Shown in pieces: positions 7,428 to 14,526 of a stretch of DNA of 27,240 nt; the stretch's first letter is position 1; every line of letters starts with the position of its first letter. The notes under the pieces were generated by a model. It searched no databases. It saw only the letters and a list, made by a program, of their open reading frames with translations, and was not told where the DNA came from. Position numbers and translations under genes: made by a program. Origin of the DNA: CAG-791 sp002392385. Lineage in GTDB: Bacteria > Bacillota > Clostridia > Lachnospirales > Lachnospiraceae. The stretch lies in the NCBI GenBank assembly GCA_946616295.1, contig CAMOIU010000042.1:1-27240 (forward strand), written 5' to 3'.

Positions 7428-8357
7428 TCAGCTTCCCAGCAGGTCTCTCTCCAGCTCGTCGAAATCATACTCGTGCTGCGGGAATTGATTGAATTTGTTG
7501 CGCTCGGGTCTGACTGCCGTCCTGCGCCCTGTCTGTGTGTTCATCAGAGAGGAGGAGACACGTTCTGCCTGCCGGGGCGTGGTGACGCCGTCCTCGGCCC
7601 AGCGCACAGCCACCTTCTCGATGTAGCGGAAGTCTCTCTTGCCCCTGTCCACACAGTACTGCAGGAGATAGTCGATGAGTTCATCGGAGAAGTGAAGCTG
7701 CTCGGAGATGTAGTAGACAGTCCGGATCTCCTTGGCGGAGAGCGGCTTGCCCACGTACTGCTCGATCACGAAGAGCAGCTGGGAGCGGTGGCTGTCCGCG
7801 CAGAAATCCCGGATCTCCTCGGAGGTGGGCTCGCGGCGCTCGTCGGCCGGATGCGGGTCCGCGGTCTCTTCAGCGGCTGCAGCGGCGGGGACCTGAAGGT
7901 CAGGCATCTGCGCGGCGGTGCCGGCGGTCTGCCTGGTGAGAGGCCCGGGAGCGGGGGCCGTGCGGACCGGGCGGGCGGCGCTGTCACTGTCCGCGGCGGC
8001 CGGCTGCACAGGGGCAGACTGGGCGGGTGCGGACTGCATGGCGGACATGGGGATCACGCGGCCGGAAGGCGACCGTCTCCCCATGCGGATGCCGACGATA
8101 TTGCCGGTGCTGTCGGTCTCGAGGATCAGCAGCCCCTGCTTCTCCCAATAGCGCAGGGAACGCAGGATCTCCCGCTCGGTATGGTTGAACTGATCCGCCA
8201 TATCGGAAATGCTGGTGGTCCTGCGGGCGTTCATCATGCGCAGAAGATAGAGATAGACCTTGATCTGCGCATCGTTGGCACTGCCCATATATTCATCTAT
8301 GAAAAGGTTGGAGACCAGGGTGGAACCTGTGTCACCGTCATTATAAATCGTAAACAC
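7428..8357 (-). CDS. dnaD: DnaD-domain replication protein
   Basis: The 309-aa protein acts in primosome assembly with the helicase loader. The N-terminal winged-helix domain (about 1-95; LFIDEYMGSANDAQIKVYLY, then ISDMADQFNHTEREILRSLRYWEKQGLL) is followed by an Ala/Pro-rich linker (about 100-175) and a C-terminal DnaD-like helical domain (about 178-250) with YIEKVAVRWAEDGVTTPRQAE. I choose the GTG at 8357 (VFTIYNDGD) because related proteins begin with this motif. Reading further upstream to an ATG at 8582 would run through the promoter and DnaA-box region. An AGGTG lies 8 bases before the GTG, a modest site. dnaI follows 18 bp later. Confidence 0.85.
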   Translation of the reverse strand: MFTIYNDGDTGSTLVSNLFIDEYMGSANDAQIKVYLYLLRMMNARRTTSISDMADQFNHTEREILRSLRYWEKQGLLILETDSTGNIVGIRMGRRSPSGRVIPMSAMQSAPAQSAPVQPAAADSDSAARPVRTAPAPGPLTRQTAGTAAQMPDLQVPAAAAAEETADPHPADERREPTSEEIRDFCADSHRSQLLFVIEQYVGKPLSAKEIRTVYYISEQLHFSDELIDYLLQYCVDRGKRDFRYIEKVAVRWAEDGVTTPRQAERVSSSLMNTQTGRRTAVRPERNKFNQFPQHEYDFDELERDLLGS

Positions 8358-8439
8358 GGCTATGCACCTGTTCGTACAGAGGCCCGGCTTGTATGCCCGT
8401 GCCCGTTGATAGTATTGACTCGGAAACTTCTGCAAATGG

Positions 8440-8448
8440 AGTATAGCA
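8440..8448 (-). promoter_or_regulatory. Extended -10 promoter for dnaD-dnaI
   Basis: On the minus strand TG-C-TATACT occupies 8448-8440. No good -35 is spaced correctly (TTGACT is about 25 bp upstream). A start near 8433 would give a leader of about 75 nt. Confidence 0.45.
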
Positions 8449-8483
8449 TACGCCTCAAAAGCGGGGGAATAGTCAATCTGCCG

Positions 8484-8510
8484 ATAAAATGCCGGGCCCG
8501 CGGGCCCGGC
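8484..8510 (-). terminator. Palindromic hairpin, possible murC terminator
   Basis: GCCGGGCCCGCGGGCCCGGC (8491-8510) is a perfect 20-bp palindrome. On the minus strand it is followed by ATTTTAT. It lies 130 bases after murC, so it may end murC transcription before the dnaD promoter. Confidence 0.45.
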
Positions 8511-8517
8511 TGTCGTG

Positions 8518-8621
8518 GGTGGATAATGTGGAGAATGTGTATAAAGCCTCGAATCGGCACAGAAATCCTCTTCGTTTTCCACATCCCGGAGGCCCCTCTT
8601 TTATGGGGATGATGTGGATAA
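8518..8621. promoter_or_regulatory. Cluster of DnaA-box-like 9-mers upstream of dnaD
   Basis: Against the consensus TTATNCACA (reverse TGTGNATAA) I see GGTGGATAA (8518-8526, one mismatch), TGTGGAGAA (8527-8535, one mismatch), TGTGTATAA (8536-8544, match), TTTTCCACA (8575-8583, one mismatch) and TGTGGATAA (8613-8621, perfect high-affinity form). The first three abut without a gap. A further TTATCAACA (8698-8706, one mismatch) lies at the end of murC. The cluster is just upstream of the dnaD-dnaI promoter. Confidence 0.55.
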
Positions 8622-8638
8622 TTCTCCGGACGGGAGGC

Positions 8639-10024
8639 TCAGACCTCCGTGAAATGCAGTTCCGGAGCGATTTTCCCGATGTTTCCGGCACCCATAGTTA
8701 TCAACAGGTCACCCTTTCGGCAATTTTTCTGAAGGTATTCGCGAAGGCTCTCCAGGTCGGGGAAGGCGGTGCAGGCATGGCCCTTTCCGCGGATCTCCCC
8801 GGCCAGGGTCTCGGAGGATACGCCCAGGGTGTCGGTCTCTCTGGCGGCATAGACCGGAGCCAGGAAGACCTCGTCCGCCATGGAGAGGGCCTCGGCGAAT
8901 TCCGGCAGCAGCGCCTTGGTCCGGCTGTAGGTGTGGGGCTGGAAGGCGCAGACGATCCTTGTGTGGGGGAATTCCCGGGCCGCCCGCAGGGTCGCGGCGA
9001 TCTCCGTGGGATGGTGGGCATAGTCGTCCACCACCGTGACGCCGCCCTCCTGAGAGATGATCTGGAAGCGGCGGTCCGTTCCCCGGTAAGCGCTCGCGGC
9101 AGCGGCCGAGACGGCGGGGTCGACGCCGAGAACGTCCGCGGCGGCAATGGCCGCACAGGCGTTGAGGACGTTGTGGATGCCCGGGACGGACAGGGCGATG
9201 GGCTGGGCCTGGCCCTGCTTCCTGTTCAGAAGGAAGGCGGGGTGTCCCAGGTCGTCGAACCGGATCTCAGAGGGATAGTAATCGGCTTCCGGATCCTGGC
9301 CGAAGGTGACGATCCGGCAGACGGCGCCTTCTGTCAGCGCCTGCCAGTCCGGGATCTCCTTGTTGATGACCAGTGTCCCTTCCGCCGGCACCAGGGAAGC
9401 AAAACGGGCAAAGGACCGGCGGATATCGTCCAGGTCCTTGAAGAAGTCCAGATGGTCCGCGTCCACGTTGAGGATGATGGCCACATCCGGGAACATTTCC
9501 AGGAAGCTGTTGGTGTACTCGCAGGCCTCGGCCACGAAGTAGCGGTCTCCGCCGACGCGGACGTTGCCGCCGATGCTGGGCAGGACGCCGCCCACGGAGA
9601 GGGTGGGATCCAGGTCAGCCGCCAGCAGGATCTCGGACAGCATGGAAGTGGTCGTGGTCTTGCCGTGGGTGCCGGCCACAGCCGCGGAGCAGCCGTAGAG
9701 GCGCATGATCTGGCCCAGAAGCTGGGCCCTGGTCAGCAGCGGGAGCCCCGCCTCCCTGGCGGCCGCCAGCTCGGGATTGTCGGGATGGATGGCGGCGGTA
9801 TAGACGACGGCATCGATGCCGGGACGGATATTCTCCGCCCGCTGGCCGATGGCAACGGGAATGCCGCGGGCCTCCAGCGCCTGGGTCGCCTCGGAGGCAT
9901 CCCGGTCGGAGCCGGAAACGGAGAAGCCCCTGCTCTGCAGAATTCTGGCCAGTCCGCTCATGGAGACGCCGCCGATGCCTATGAAATGAATATGGACCGG
10001 ATGGCCCGGATCGATCTGATACAT
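8639..10024 (-). CDS. murC: UDP-N-acetylmuramate--L-alanine ligase
   Basis: The 461-aa cytoplasmic Mur ligase adds the first residue, L-Ala, to UDP-MurNAc in peptidoglycan synthesis, using ATP. The N-terminal nucleotide-binding domain shows HFIGIGGVSMSGLA (13-26). The ATP loop is GTHGKTTTTSM (118-128). The central DADHLDFF (MurC-type), TDRRFQ and VVDDYAHHPTEI motifs and the C-terminal AFQPHTYSRT are all present. The length is normal. The ATG at 10024 is preceded by AGGAGGG. It faces away from glgC across a 326-bp region and is followed on the same strand by the dnaD-dnaI-prs group. Confidence 0.96.
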   Translation of the reverse strand: MYQIDPGHPVHIHFIGIGGVSMSGLARILQSRGFSVSGSDRDASEATQALEARGIPVAIGQRAENIRPGIDAVVYTAAIHPDNPELAAAREAGLPLLTRAQLLGQIMRLYGCSAAVAGTHGKTTTTSMLSEILLAADLDPTLSVGGVLPSIGGNVRVGGDRYFVAEACEYTNSFLEMFPDVAIILNVDADHLDFFKDLDDIRRSFARFASLVPAEGTLVINKEIPDWQALTEGAVCRIVTFGQDPEADYYPSEIRFDDLGHPAFLLNRKQGQAQPIALSVPGIHNVLNACAAIAAADVLGVDPAVSAAAASAYRGTDRRFQIISQEGGVTVVDDYAHHPTEIAATLRAAREFPHTRIVCAFQPHTYSRTKALLPEFAEALSMADEVFLAPVYAARETDTLGVSSETLAGEIRGKGHACTAFPDLESLREYLQKNCRKGDLLITMGAGNIGKIAPELHFTEV

Positions 10025-10114
10025 ATGGGATAACCCTCCTGCGTTCGGGCGGCATCCTGCCGGAGGGGAGGTGTCTGCCCGTCTCCGTGCGCCGCCGCAT
10101 TTTTGGACAGCTAC

Positions 10115-10143
10115 ATTATATAATCACTTTGACAAAATACCAA
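10115..10143 (-). promoter_or_regulatory. Sigma-A promoter of murC
   Basis: The minus strand has TTGGTA (10138-10143), a 17-bp spacer and TATAAT (10115-10120). The start would be about 85 bases before the murC ATG. Confidence 0.6.
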
Positions 10144-10275
10144 CATAAAATCCGTAAGACATTATCGCGTCGGCAGGGGTGGAACGAAATGGGCCGATTG
10201 CACAAAAAACGAGGGTTAATCAAAACTGACCTTGTGGGAAATGCTCTGATTTCAGTTTCTTTTATCAAGGCCATG

Positions 10276-10302
10276 TGTTATAATTTTACTGCGTAAAATT
10301 AT
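10276..10302 (+). promoter_or_regulatory. glgC promoter with overlapping perfect palindrome
   Basis: TG-T-TATAAT (10276-10284) is an extended consensus -10. The perfect inverted repeat ATAATTTTAC-TGC-GTAAAATTAT (10280-10302) covers the -10 box and the expected start site near 10291, which is a classic place for a repressor site. Only a weak -35 is visible. Confidence 0.6.
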
Positions 10303-10350
10303 GCGTTATTGCGTAAATGGCGCGCAAATACTTCATCCAGAGGTGCTGAC

Positions 10351-11628
10351 ATGATCGTCAAGAAAGAAATGATCGCTATGCTGCTCGCGGGCGGTCAGGG
10401 CTCCCGGCTGGGGATCCTGACTGAAAATATGGCCAAACCGGCTGTATCCTTCGGCGGGAGGTACAGGATCATTGATTTTCCCCTGAGCAATTGCATCAAT
10501 TCCGGCGTGGATACGGTCGGCGTGCTGACCCAGTACATGCCCCTGAGGCTCAATTCGCATGTGGGGATCGGGATCCCGTGGGATCTCGACAAGAATGTAG
10601 GCGGCGTTTCAGTGCTGTCTCCGTACGAGAAGATCGAGAATACGGAGTGGTACACGGGAACCGCCAATGCGATCTATCAGAACCTTGCTTACATGGAGAG
10701 CTACCATCCGGACTATGTCCTGATCCTCTCCGGCGATCATATCTATAAGATGGACTACGAGGCTATGCTGGATTTCCACAAGGAGAACGGCGCCGAGGTG
10801 ACCATCGCGGTGATGCCTGTTCCCATGGAGGAGGCCAGCCGCTTCGGGATCATGATTACGGACGGAGACGGACGGATCACGGACTTCGAAGAGAAGCCCG
10901 TGCATCCGAGGAGCAATCTGGCCTCCATGGGCATTTACATCTTCACCTGGAAGACGCTGCGTGACGCGCTGATCGCCAATGCGGACCAGTCCAATCTGGA
11001 TTTTGGCAAGCACGTGATCCCCTACTGCCGTGACAACGGCAGTCCTCTGTACGCCTATGAATTCCACGGTTACTGGAAGGATGTCGGGACTCTGACCTCC
11101 TACTGGGAAGCTAACATGGAACTCATCGACATCGTGCCGGAATTCAATCTGTACGAGGAGTACTGGAAGATCTATACACGCAGCACATCCAATGTCCCTC
11201 AGTATTTCGGGCCCCACAGTCACGCGGAACGATCCATCATCGGAGAGGGCACGGAGATCATGGGGACTGTGATGAATTCCGTGATCGGCTGCAACGTGGT
11301 GATCGGCGAGGGGGCTGTGGTCAGAAACAGCATCCTCATGAACGGCACGGTGGTCGGACGCGGGGCACAGCTGGAGAAGGTCATCACGGCGGAAGATGTA
11401 CAGATCGGTGACGGAGCGGTCCTGGGCACAGGCGAGGAAAGACCCAACGATACACGCCCGGATATTTACCGCAGCGGTCTGGTGACACTCGGAGAAGGAA
11501 CGGTGGTCCCTCCGGGTGTGAGCGTCGGCAGAAACGTCATGATCTCCGGTATCACGCAGGCGGAGGATTATCCTCACGGCTGGCTGGAGAGCGGACGGAC
11601 TCTGGTGAAGGAAGGTGAGACGAAGTGA
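10351..11628 (+). CDS. glgC: Glucose-1-phosphate adenylyltransferase, catalytic subunit
   Basis: The 425-aa enzyme makes ADP-glucose from glucose 1-phosphate and ATP, the committed step of glycogen synthesis. The nucleotidyltransferase motif LLAGGQGSRL (11-20), Lys29 in AKPAVSFGG, GDHIYKMDY (128-136) and FEEKP (179-183) are intact. A left-handed beta-helix domain follows (about 290-400). The ATG at 10351 has AGAGGTG before it. Its stop overlaps the GTG start of glgD by 4 bases (GTGA, 11625-11628), so the two are translationally coupled, as expected for a GlgC/GlgD heteromer of Gram-positive bacteria. Confidence 0.95.
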   Translation: MIVKKEMIAMLLAGGQGSRLGILTENMAKPAVSFGGRYRIIDFPLSNCINSGVDTVGVLTQYMPLRLNSHVGIGIPWDLDKNVGGVSVLSPYEKIENTEWYTGTANAIYQNLAYMESYHPDYVLILSGDHIYKMDYEAMLDFHKENGAEVTIAVMPVPMEEASRFGIMITDGDGRITDFEEKPVHPRSNLASMGIYIFTWKTLRDALIANADQSNLDFGKHVIPYCRDNGSPLYAYEFHGYWKDVGTLTSYWEANMELIDIVPEFNLYEEYWKIYTRSTSNVPQYFGPHSHAERSIIGEGTEIMGTVMNSVIGCNVVIGEGAVVRNSILMNGTVVGRGAQLEKVITAEDVQIGDGAVLGTGEERPNDTRPDIYRSGLVTLGEGTVVPPGVSVGRNVMISGITQAEDYPHGWLESGRTLVKEGETK

Positions 11629-12743
11629 GGGCGATCGGGATCATCCTGGCAGGCGGCAACAGCAGACGCATGAAGGAGTTATCAAAGAGGCGCGCGGTAT
11701 GCGCCATGCCTGTGGCGGGCAGCTACCGCAGCATAGACTTCGCACTGAGCAACATGGAATTCTCCCGGATTCAGAAGGTTGCCGTGCTGATGCAGTATAA
11801 CTCACGCAGCCTGAATGAGCATCTGGCCTCCTCCAAGTGGTGGGATTTCGGCCGCAAACAGGGAGGTCTGTATCTCTTCACACCTTCATTTGCAGACGCG
11901 CACAGCCAGTGGTACAGAGGCACAGCAGATGCACTGGCGCAGAACATCAGCTTTCTGAAGACATCTCACGAGCCTTATGTGGTCATAGTTTCGGGTGACT
12001 GCGTCTACAAGCTGGATTACAACGATGTGCTCGAGTATCATGTGCAGAAACGGGCAGACATTACGGTAGTAGTCAAACAGATGCCGGAGACTTTCAATGT
12101 CGAACGGTACGGAACCGTACAGATGGACGGCAACGGACGGATTCTCGAATTTGTGGAGAAACCGATCATTGCCAGTTCCAGTACGATTTCCTGCGGCATC
12201 TACGTGATCCGCAGGAGACTCCTGATCGAGCTTCTGGAGAAATGCGCCGAAGAAGGGCGCTACGATTTCGTCCAGGACGTGCTCATCAGGTACAGAGGCC
12301 TGAAGAAAATCTACGGATACAGAATGGTCGATTATTGGAGCAACATTGCGACCGTAGAGGATTATTACAGAACCAATATGGATTTCCTGGATCCTGGTAT
12401 CAGGGACTATTTTTTCAAACAGTATCCTGAGGTCCATTCTAAGGTAGCAGATCTACCCCCGGCCAAATACAACGTAGGCGTGAACATTCGTAACAGTCTG
12501 CTCTCCAGCGGCTGTATCGTGAACGGCACGGTCGAGAACTCTGTTCTGTTTCATCAGGTGTATGTTGGGAACAATTGTGTGATCAGGAATTCCCTGATTC
12601 TGAATGACGTTTACATCGGCGACAACACCATCATTGAAAACTGCATCGTAGAGAGCGGCGATACCATTCAGGAAAATTCCTGCTATAAAGGAGAAAATGG
12701 TATAAGGATCGTTATCGAGAAAGGCGAACGTTATACCATTTAG
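11625..12743 (+). CDS. glgD: GlgD, regulatory-type ADP-glucose pyrophosphorylase subunit
   Basis: The 372-aa paralogue of GlgC partners with it. The fold is kept: LAGGNSRRM (8-16), RSIDFALSN, GDCVYKLDY, FVEKP and the C-terminal beta-helix. Key catalytic features are altered: the GGxGxRL loop is GGNSRRM, and the position of GlgC Lys29 is Met28 (AMPVAG). It is therefore probably weakly active or inactive alone and modulates GlgC, as described for Firmicutes GlgD. It starts at a GTG inside the glgC stop and ends 14 bases before spoVG. Confidence 0.93.
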   Translation: MRAIGIILAGGNSRRMKELSKRRAVCAMPVAGSYRSIDFALSNMEFSRIQKVAVLMQYNSRSLNEHLASSKWWDFGRKQGGLYLFTPSFADAHSQWYRGTADALAQNISFLKTSHEPYVVIVSGDCVYKLDYNDVLEYHVQKRADITVVVKQMPETFNVERYGTVQMDGNGRILEFVEKPIIASSSTISCGIYVIRRRLLIELLEKCAEEGRYDFVQDVLIRYRGLKKIYGYRMVDYWSNIATVEDYYRTNMDFLDPGIRDYFFKQYPEVHSKVADLPPAKYNVGVNIRNSLLSSGCIVNGTVENSVLFHQVYVGNNCVIRNSLILNDVYIGDNTIIENCIVESGDTIQENSCYKGENGIRIVIEKGERYTI

Positions 12744-12757
12744 AAATGGAGAACGCT

Positions 12758-13030
12758 ATGCAGGTAACGGACGTAAGAGTAAGGAGAGTTGCCAGAGACG
12801 GCAAGATGAAGGCCGTCGTTTCCATCACGATCGATAATGTTTTTGTTATCCACGACATTAAGGTTATAGAGGGGGAAAAGGGGCTGTTTATCGCAATGCC
12901 GAGCAAGAAATCGGCAGATGGAGAGTACAGAGACATCGCGCATCCCATCAATGCGCAGACACGCGGGATGCTCGAACAGATCATCTTGGAAAAATATGAA
13001 GATACTGCACTGATGGATGATCCTGTATAA
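12758..13030 (+). CDS. spoVG: SpoVG-family RNA/DNA-binding regulator
   Basis: The 90-aa protein is a clear SpoVG: MQVTDVRVRRV, IDNVFVIHDIKVIEG, GLFIAMPSKK and YRDIAHPINAQTR match the family, which acts as a nucleic-acid-binding regulator of sporulation, division or virulence. Two starts are possible; the ATG at 12758 is preferred because TGGAG lies 6 bases before it and known SpoVG proteins begin MEVTDVR. The ATG at 12746 would add four residues. It sits only 14 bases after glgD, so it may be read from the glg promoter. That is an unusual partner, since spoVG is commonly found near purR or glmU in bacilli. Confidence 0.95.
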   Translation: MQVTDVRVRRVARDGKMKAVVSITIDNVFVIHDIKVIEGEKGLFIAMPSKKSADGEYRDIAHPINAQTRGMLEQIILEKYEDTALMDDPV

Positions 13031-13066
13031 GCAGGAGGGGAGTTCTTTCGGGGTGTATAAGAAAGT

Positions 13067-13095
13067 AAAGGCACGGTCCGGGAGCCGTGCCTTTT
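13067..13095 (+). terminator. Intrinsic terminator after spoVG
   Basis: A perfect 10-bp stem AAAGGCACGG/CCGTGCCTTT (13067-13076 with 13085-13094) ends in TTTTAT, 36 bases after the spoVG stop. Confidence 0.88.
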
Positions 13096-13206
13096 ATCGT
13101 GGCCTGAAACGGGTCCGGCGGGGCGGTCCGTGAGCCGGCCTGAAACGGGTCCGGCGGGGCGGTCCGTGAACCGGGCCTTTTATTGTGCCCGAAAAAGGGT
13201 CCGGCA
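13071..13206 (+). repeat. Three tandem copies of a terminator-bearing 50-bp unit
   Basis: Copy A (13071-13120) contains the terminator core. Copy B (13121-13156) is 36 bp and lacks about 14 bases including the T-run. Copy C (13157-13206) is 50 bp and keeps CCTTTTATTGTG. A and C agree at roughly 39 of 50 positions. The segment CCTGAAACGGGTCCGGCG is exact in A and B, and the 36-bp blocks 13103-13138 and 13139-13174 differ at one base. Confidence 0.75.
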
Positions 13207-13217
13207 GGCGGCGCGGT

Positions 13218-13246
13218 TTGCACGCGGGGGCGTCCGCGGCTATACT
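13218..13246 (+). promoter_or_regulatory. Sigma-A promoter for the ECF operon
   Basis: TTGCAC (13218-13223), a 17-bp spacer and TATACT (13241-13246) make a good housekeeping promoter upstream of the sigma gene. Confidence 0.55.
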
Positions 13247-13278
13247 GAAAGAGGAGATAATACCCGGTCACACGGGGG

Positions 13279-13304
13279 TGAAAATTTTTTTTGAGAAAAG
13301 TGTA
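13279..13304 (+). promoter_or_regulatory. Possible ECF-type autoregulatory promoter
   Basis: TGAAAA (13279-13284), 16 bases including eight T's, then TGTA (13301-13304) resembles the TGAAAC-N16-CGTA form of sigma-W-like promoters. The match is partial, so this is tentative. Confidence 0.3.
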
Positions 13305-13418
13305 AGGACGGCACAGGAACCTGCGTCATATAGGACAGAAGGGCACGGACAGCAGAAGCAGGGCGGCTTAAGCGTACGGGAAGCAGCCTCCTGTCCGGAG
13401 CCTTTCGGGAGATAACTC

Positions 13419-13979
13419 ATGGAAGATGCGCGGATCATAGATCTGTACTGGCAGAGGTCGGAGCGGGCCATCGCGGAGACGGACAGAAAATACGGAAGGT
13501 ACTGCATGACCGTGGCGGAGAATATCCTGCGCGACAGGGAGGATTCCGAGGAATGCGTCTCGGACACCTGGCTCCGCGCCTGGAACAGCATGCCCCCCGA
13601 GAGACCCTCCATCCTGCGGGCCTTCCTGGCCCGGATCACACGCAACCTGTCCCTGGACCGCTACAGACGCAGACACGCACAGCGCCGGGGCGGCGGGGAG
13701 ACAGACATCCTGCTGGACGAACTGCGGGAATGCCTGGAGGGCGGACACCGGGTCGAGGAATCCCTGGAGGCCGCCGAGCTGGCAGCCTGCATAGGCCGCT
13801 GGATCAAGGGCCTGCCCCAGCGGGACGGCGACATCTTCACAAGACGCTATTTCTTCGCCGAGACCATCCCGACGATCGCCGGACGTTACGGCCTGACGGA
13901 GAACAATGTGACAGTCATCCTGAGCAGATGCCGCGGCAGACTGAAACAGCACCTGAGAGAGGAGGGATACCTGCAGTGA
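13419..13979 (+). CDS. ECF-subfamily RNA polymerase sigma factor
   Basis: The 186-aa protein has the two ECF domains. Region 2 (about 18-88) contains RDREDSEECVSDTWLRAWNSMPPERP, the usual DAEDLVQETFLRAW pattern, and ITRNLSLDRYRRRHAQRR. Region 4 (about 120-182) contains RRYFFAETIPTIAGRYGLTENNVTVILSR, the -35 recognition helix-turn-helix. GGGAGA lies 6 bases before the ATG. Its TGA overlaps the GTG of the next gene by 4 bases, a common arrangement for a sigma factor and its membrane regulator. The target regulon is unknown; envelope stress is a fair guess from the two membrane-associated genes that follow. Confidence 0.93.
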   Translation: MEDARIIDLYWQRSERAIAETDRKYGRYCMTVAENILRDREDSEECVSDTWLRAWNSMPPERPSILRAFLARITRNLSLDRYRRRHAQRRGGGETDILLDELRECLEGGHRVEESLEAAELAACIGRWIKGLPQRDGDIFTRRYFFAETIPTIAGRYGLTENNVTVILSRCRGRLKQHLREEGYLQ

Positions 13980-14506
13980 ACAGTACAAAACTGACAGAAG
14001 AAGCCCTCCTGCAGGCCATGGAAGGCATCCCGGACGAGATCCTCGAACGCAGCGAGAGAAGGAGAGGACGCCTGCAGAGCTTCCGCCCTGCCGCCGTCCG
14101 CCTGGCCGTCCTGGCCGCGGCCCTGATGCTGGTCATCGCGGCCCGCAGGACCATCTTCGCCCCCCGCGGCAGCGCGGGCACGCCCCAGGAGTCCGCGTCC
14201 TCAGTTGAAGACACAGTGGCCTACAGCAACAAGGCGGCGGAAGAAGCCGACGAAGCCGCCCCGGAAGAGGCGGAAACAGAGGCAGCCGGGCCGGATATGG
14301 CAGCGGAGGACACAGGAACAGCGGCGGAAGAGACAGAAATGGCCGCAGAGACGGCAGGTGAGACCGCGGTGACCTACAGCGCGGCTGACCAGACAGACAG
14401 AGCCGCCTCCAGAGCCGCGGACAGAAGCGCCGCCTCCAGAGCGGCAGAAGAGATCCTGCGGACTGCCGACAGGATCAGGGACAGTATCGCCGGGCATACA
14501 GAGTGA
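13976..14506 (+). CDS. Single-pass membrane protein, probable anti-sigma factor
   Basis: The 176-aa protein starts at the GTG that overlaps the sigma stop, with AGGAGGG upstream. It has a short charged cytoplasmic part (1-38; EEALLQAMEGIPDEILERSERRR), one membrane segment (about 39-57) and a low-complexity outer tail (60-176) rich in Ala, Glu and Thr, with the internal repeat AASRAADR/SAASRAAEE. There is no zinc anti-sigma HxxxCxxC motif. Position and topology suggest it holds the ECF sigma at the membrane; the sequence alone does not prove it. The tail has no recognisable sensor domain and may be unstructured. It overlaps the next reading frame at GTGA (14503-14506) or lies 20 bases before the preferred ATG. 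Confidence 0.7.
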   Translation: MNSTKLTEEALLQAMEGIPDEILERSERRRGRLQSFRPAAVRLAVLAAALMLVIAARRTIFAPRGSAGTPQESASSVEDTVAYSNKAAEEADEAAPEEAETEAAGPDMAAEDTGTAAEETEMAAETAGETAVTYSAADQTDRAASRAADRSAASRAAEEILRTADRIRDSIAGHTE

Positions 14507-14526
14507 GCCCGGAGAAGGGAGCAGAT

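Larger units (their letters stand above)
10025..10350. other. Divergent murC/glgC intergenic region
   Basis: This 326-bp AT-rich spacer holds the murC promoter (minus, 10115-10143), the glgC promoter (plus, about 10276-10284) and a palindrome over the glgC start region. Downstream of that are three TGCGT(A/T)A-like direct repeats (about 10290-10317). I see no convincing gene; the small + strand reading frame here has no ribosome site and crosses both promoters. Confidence 0.6.
13031..13418. other. spoVG/sigma-factor intergenic region
   Basis: This 388-bp non-coding stretch holds the spoVG terminator, its degenerate tandem copies, a sigma-A-type promoter, a possible ECF promoter and a leader of about 110-170 nt before the sigma gene. 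A short + strand frame starting at 13185 looks fortuitous: it lacks a ribosome site and its composition is unlike the neighbouring genes. Confidence 0.6.

Noticed and set aside
8358..8582. Upstream extension of the DnaD protein to an ATG at 8582
   Set aside because: The added 75 residues have no family likeness and would cover the promoter and hairpin. The GTG at 8357 gives the expected N-terminus.
8358..8706. Chromosomal replication origin
   Set aside because: DnaA-box-like sites are present, but dnaA, dnaN and a long AT-rich unwinding region are absent. A regulatory or titration cluster fits better.
10087..10296. A 69-codon + frame between murC and glgC
   Set aside because: It has no ribosome site, covers the murC and glgC promoters and resembles nothing I know.
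13185..13415. A 76-codon + frame before the sigma factor
   Set aside because: There is no Shine-Dalgarno at its start, and it spans two promoter-like elements and a degenerate repeat.
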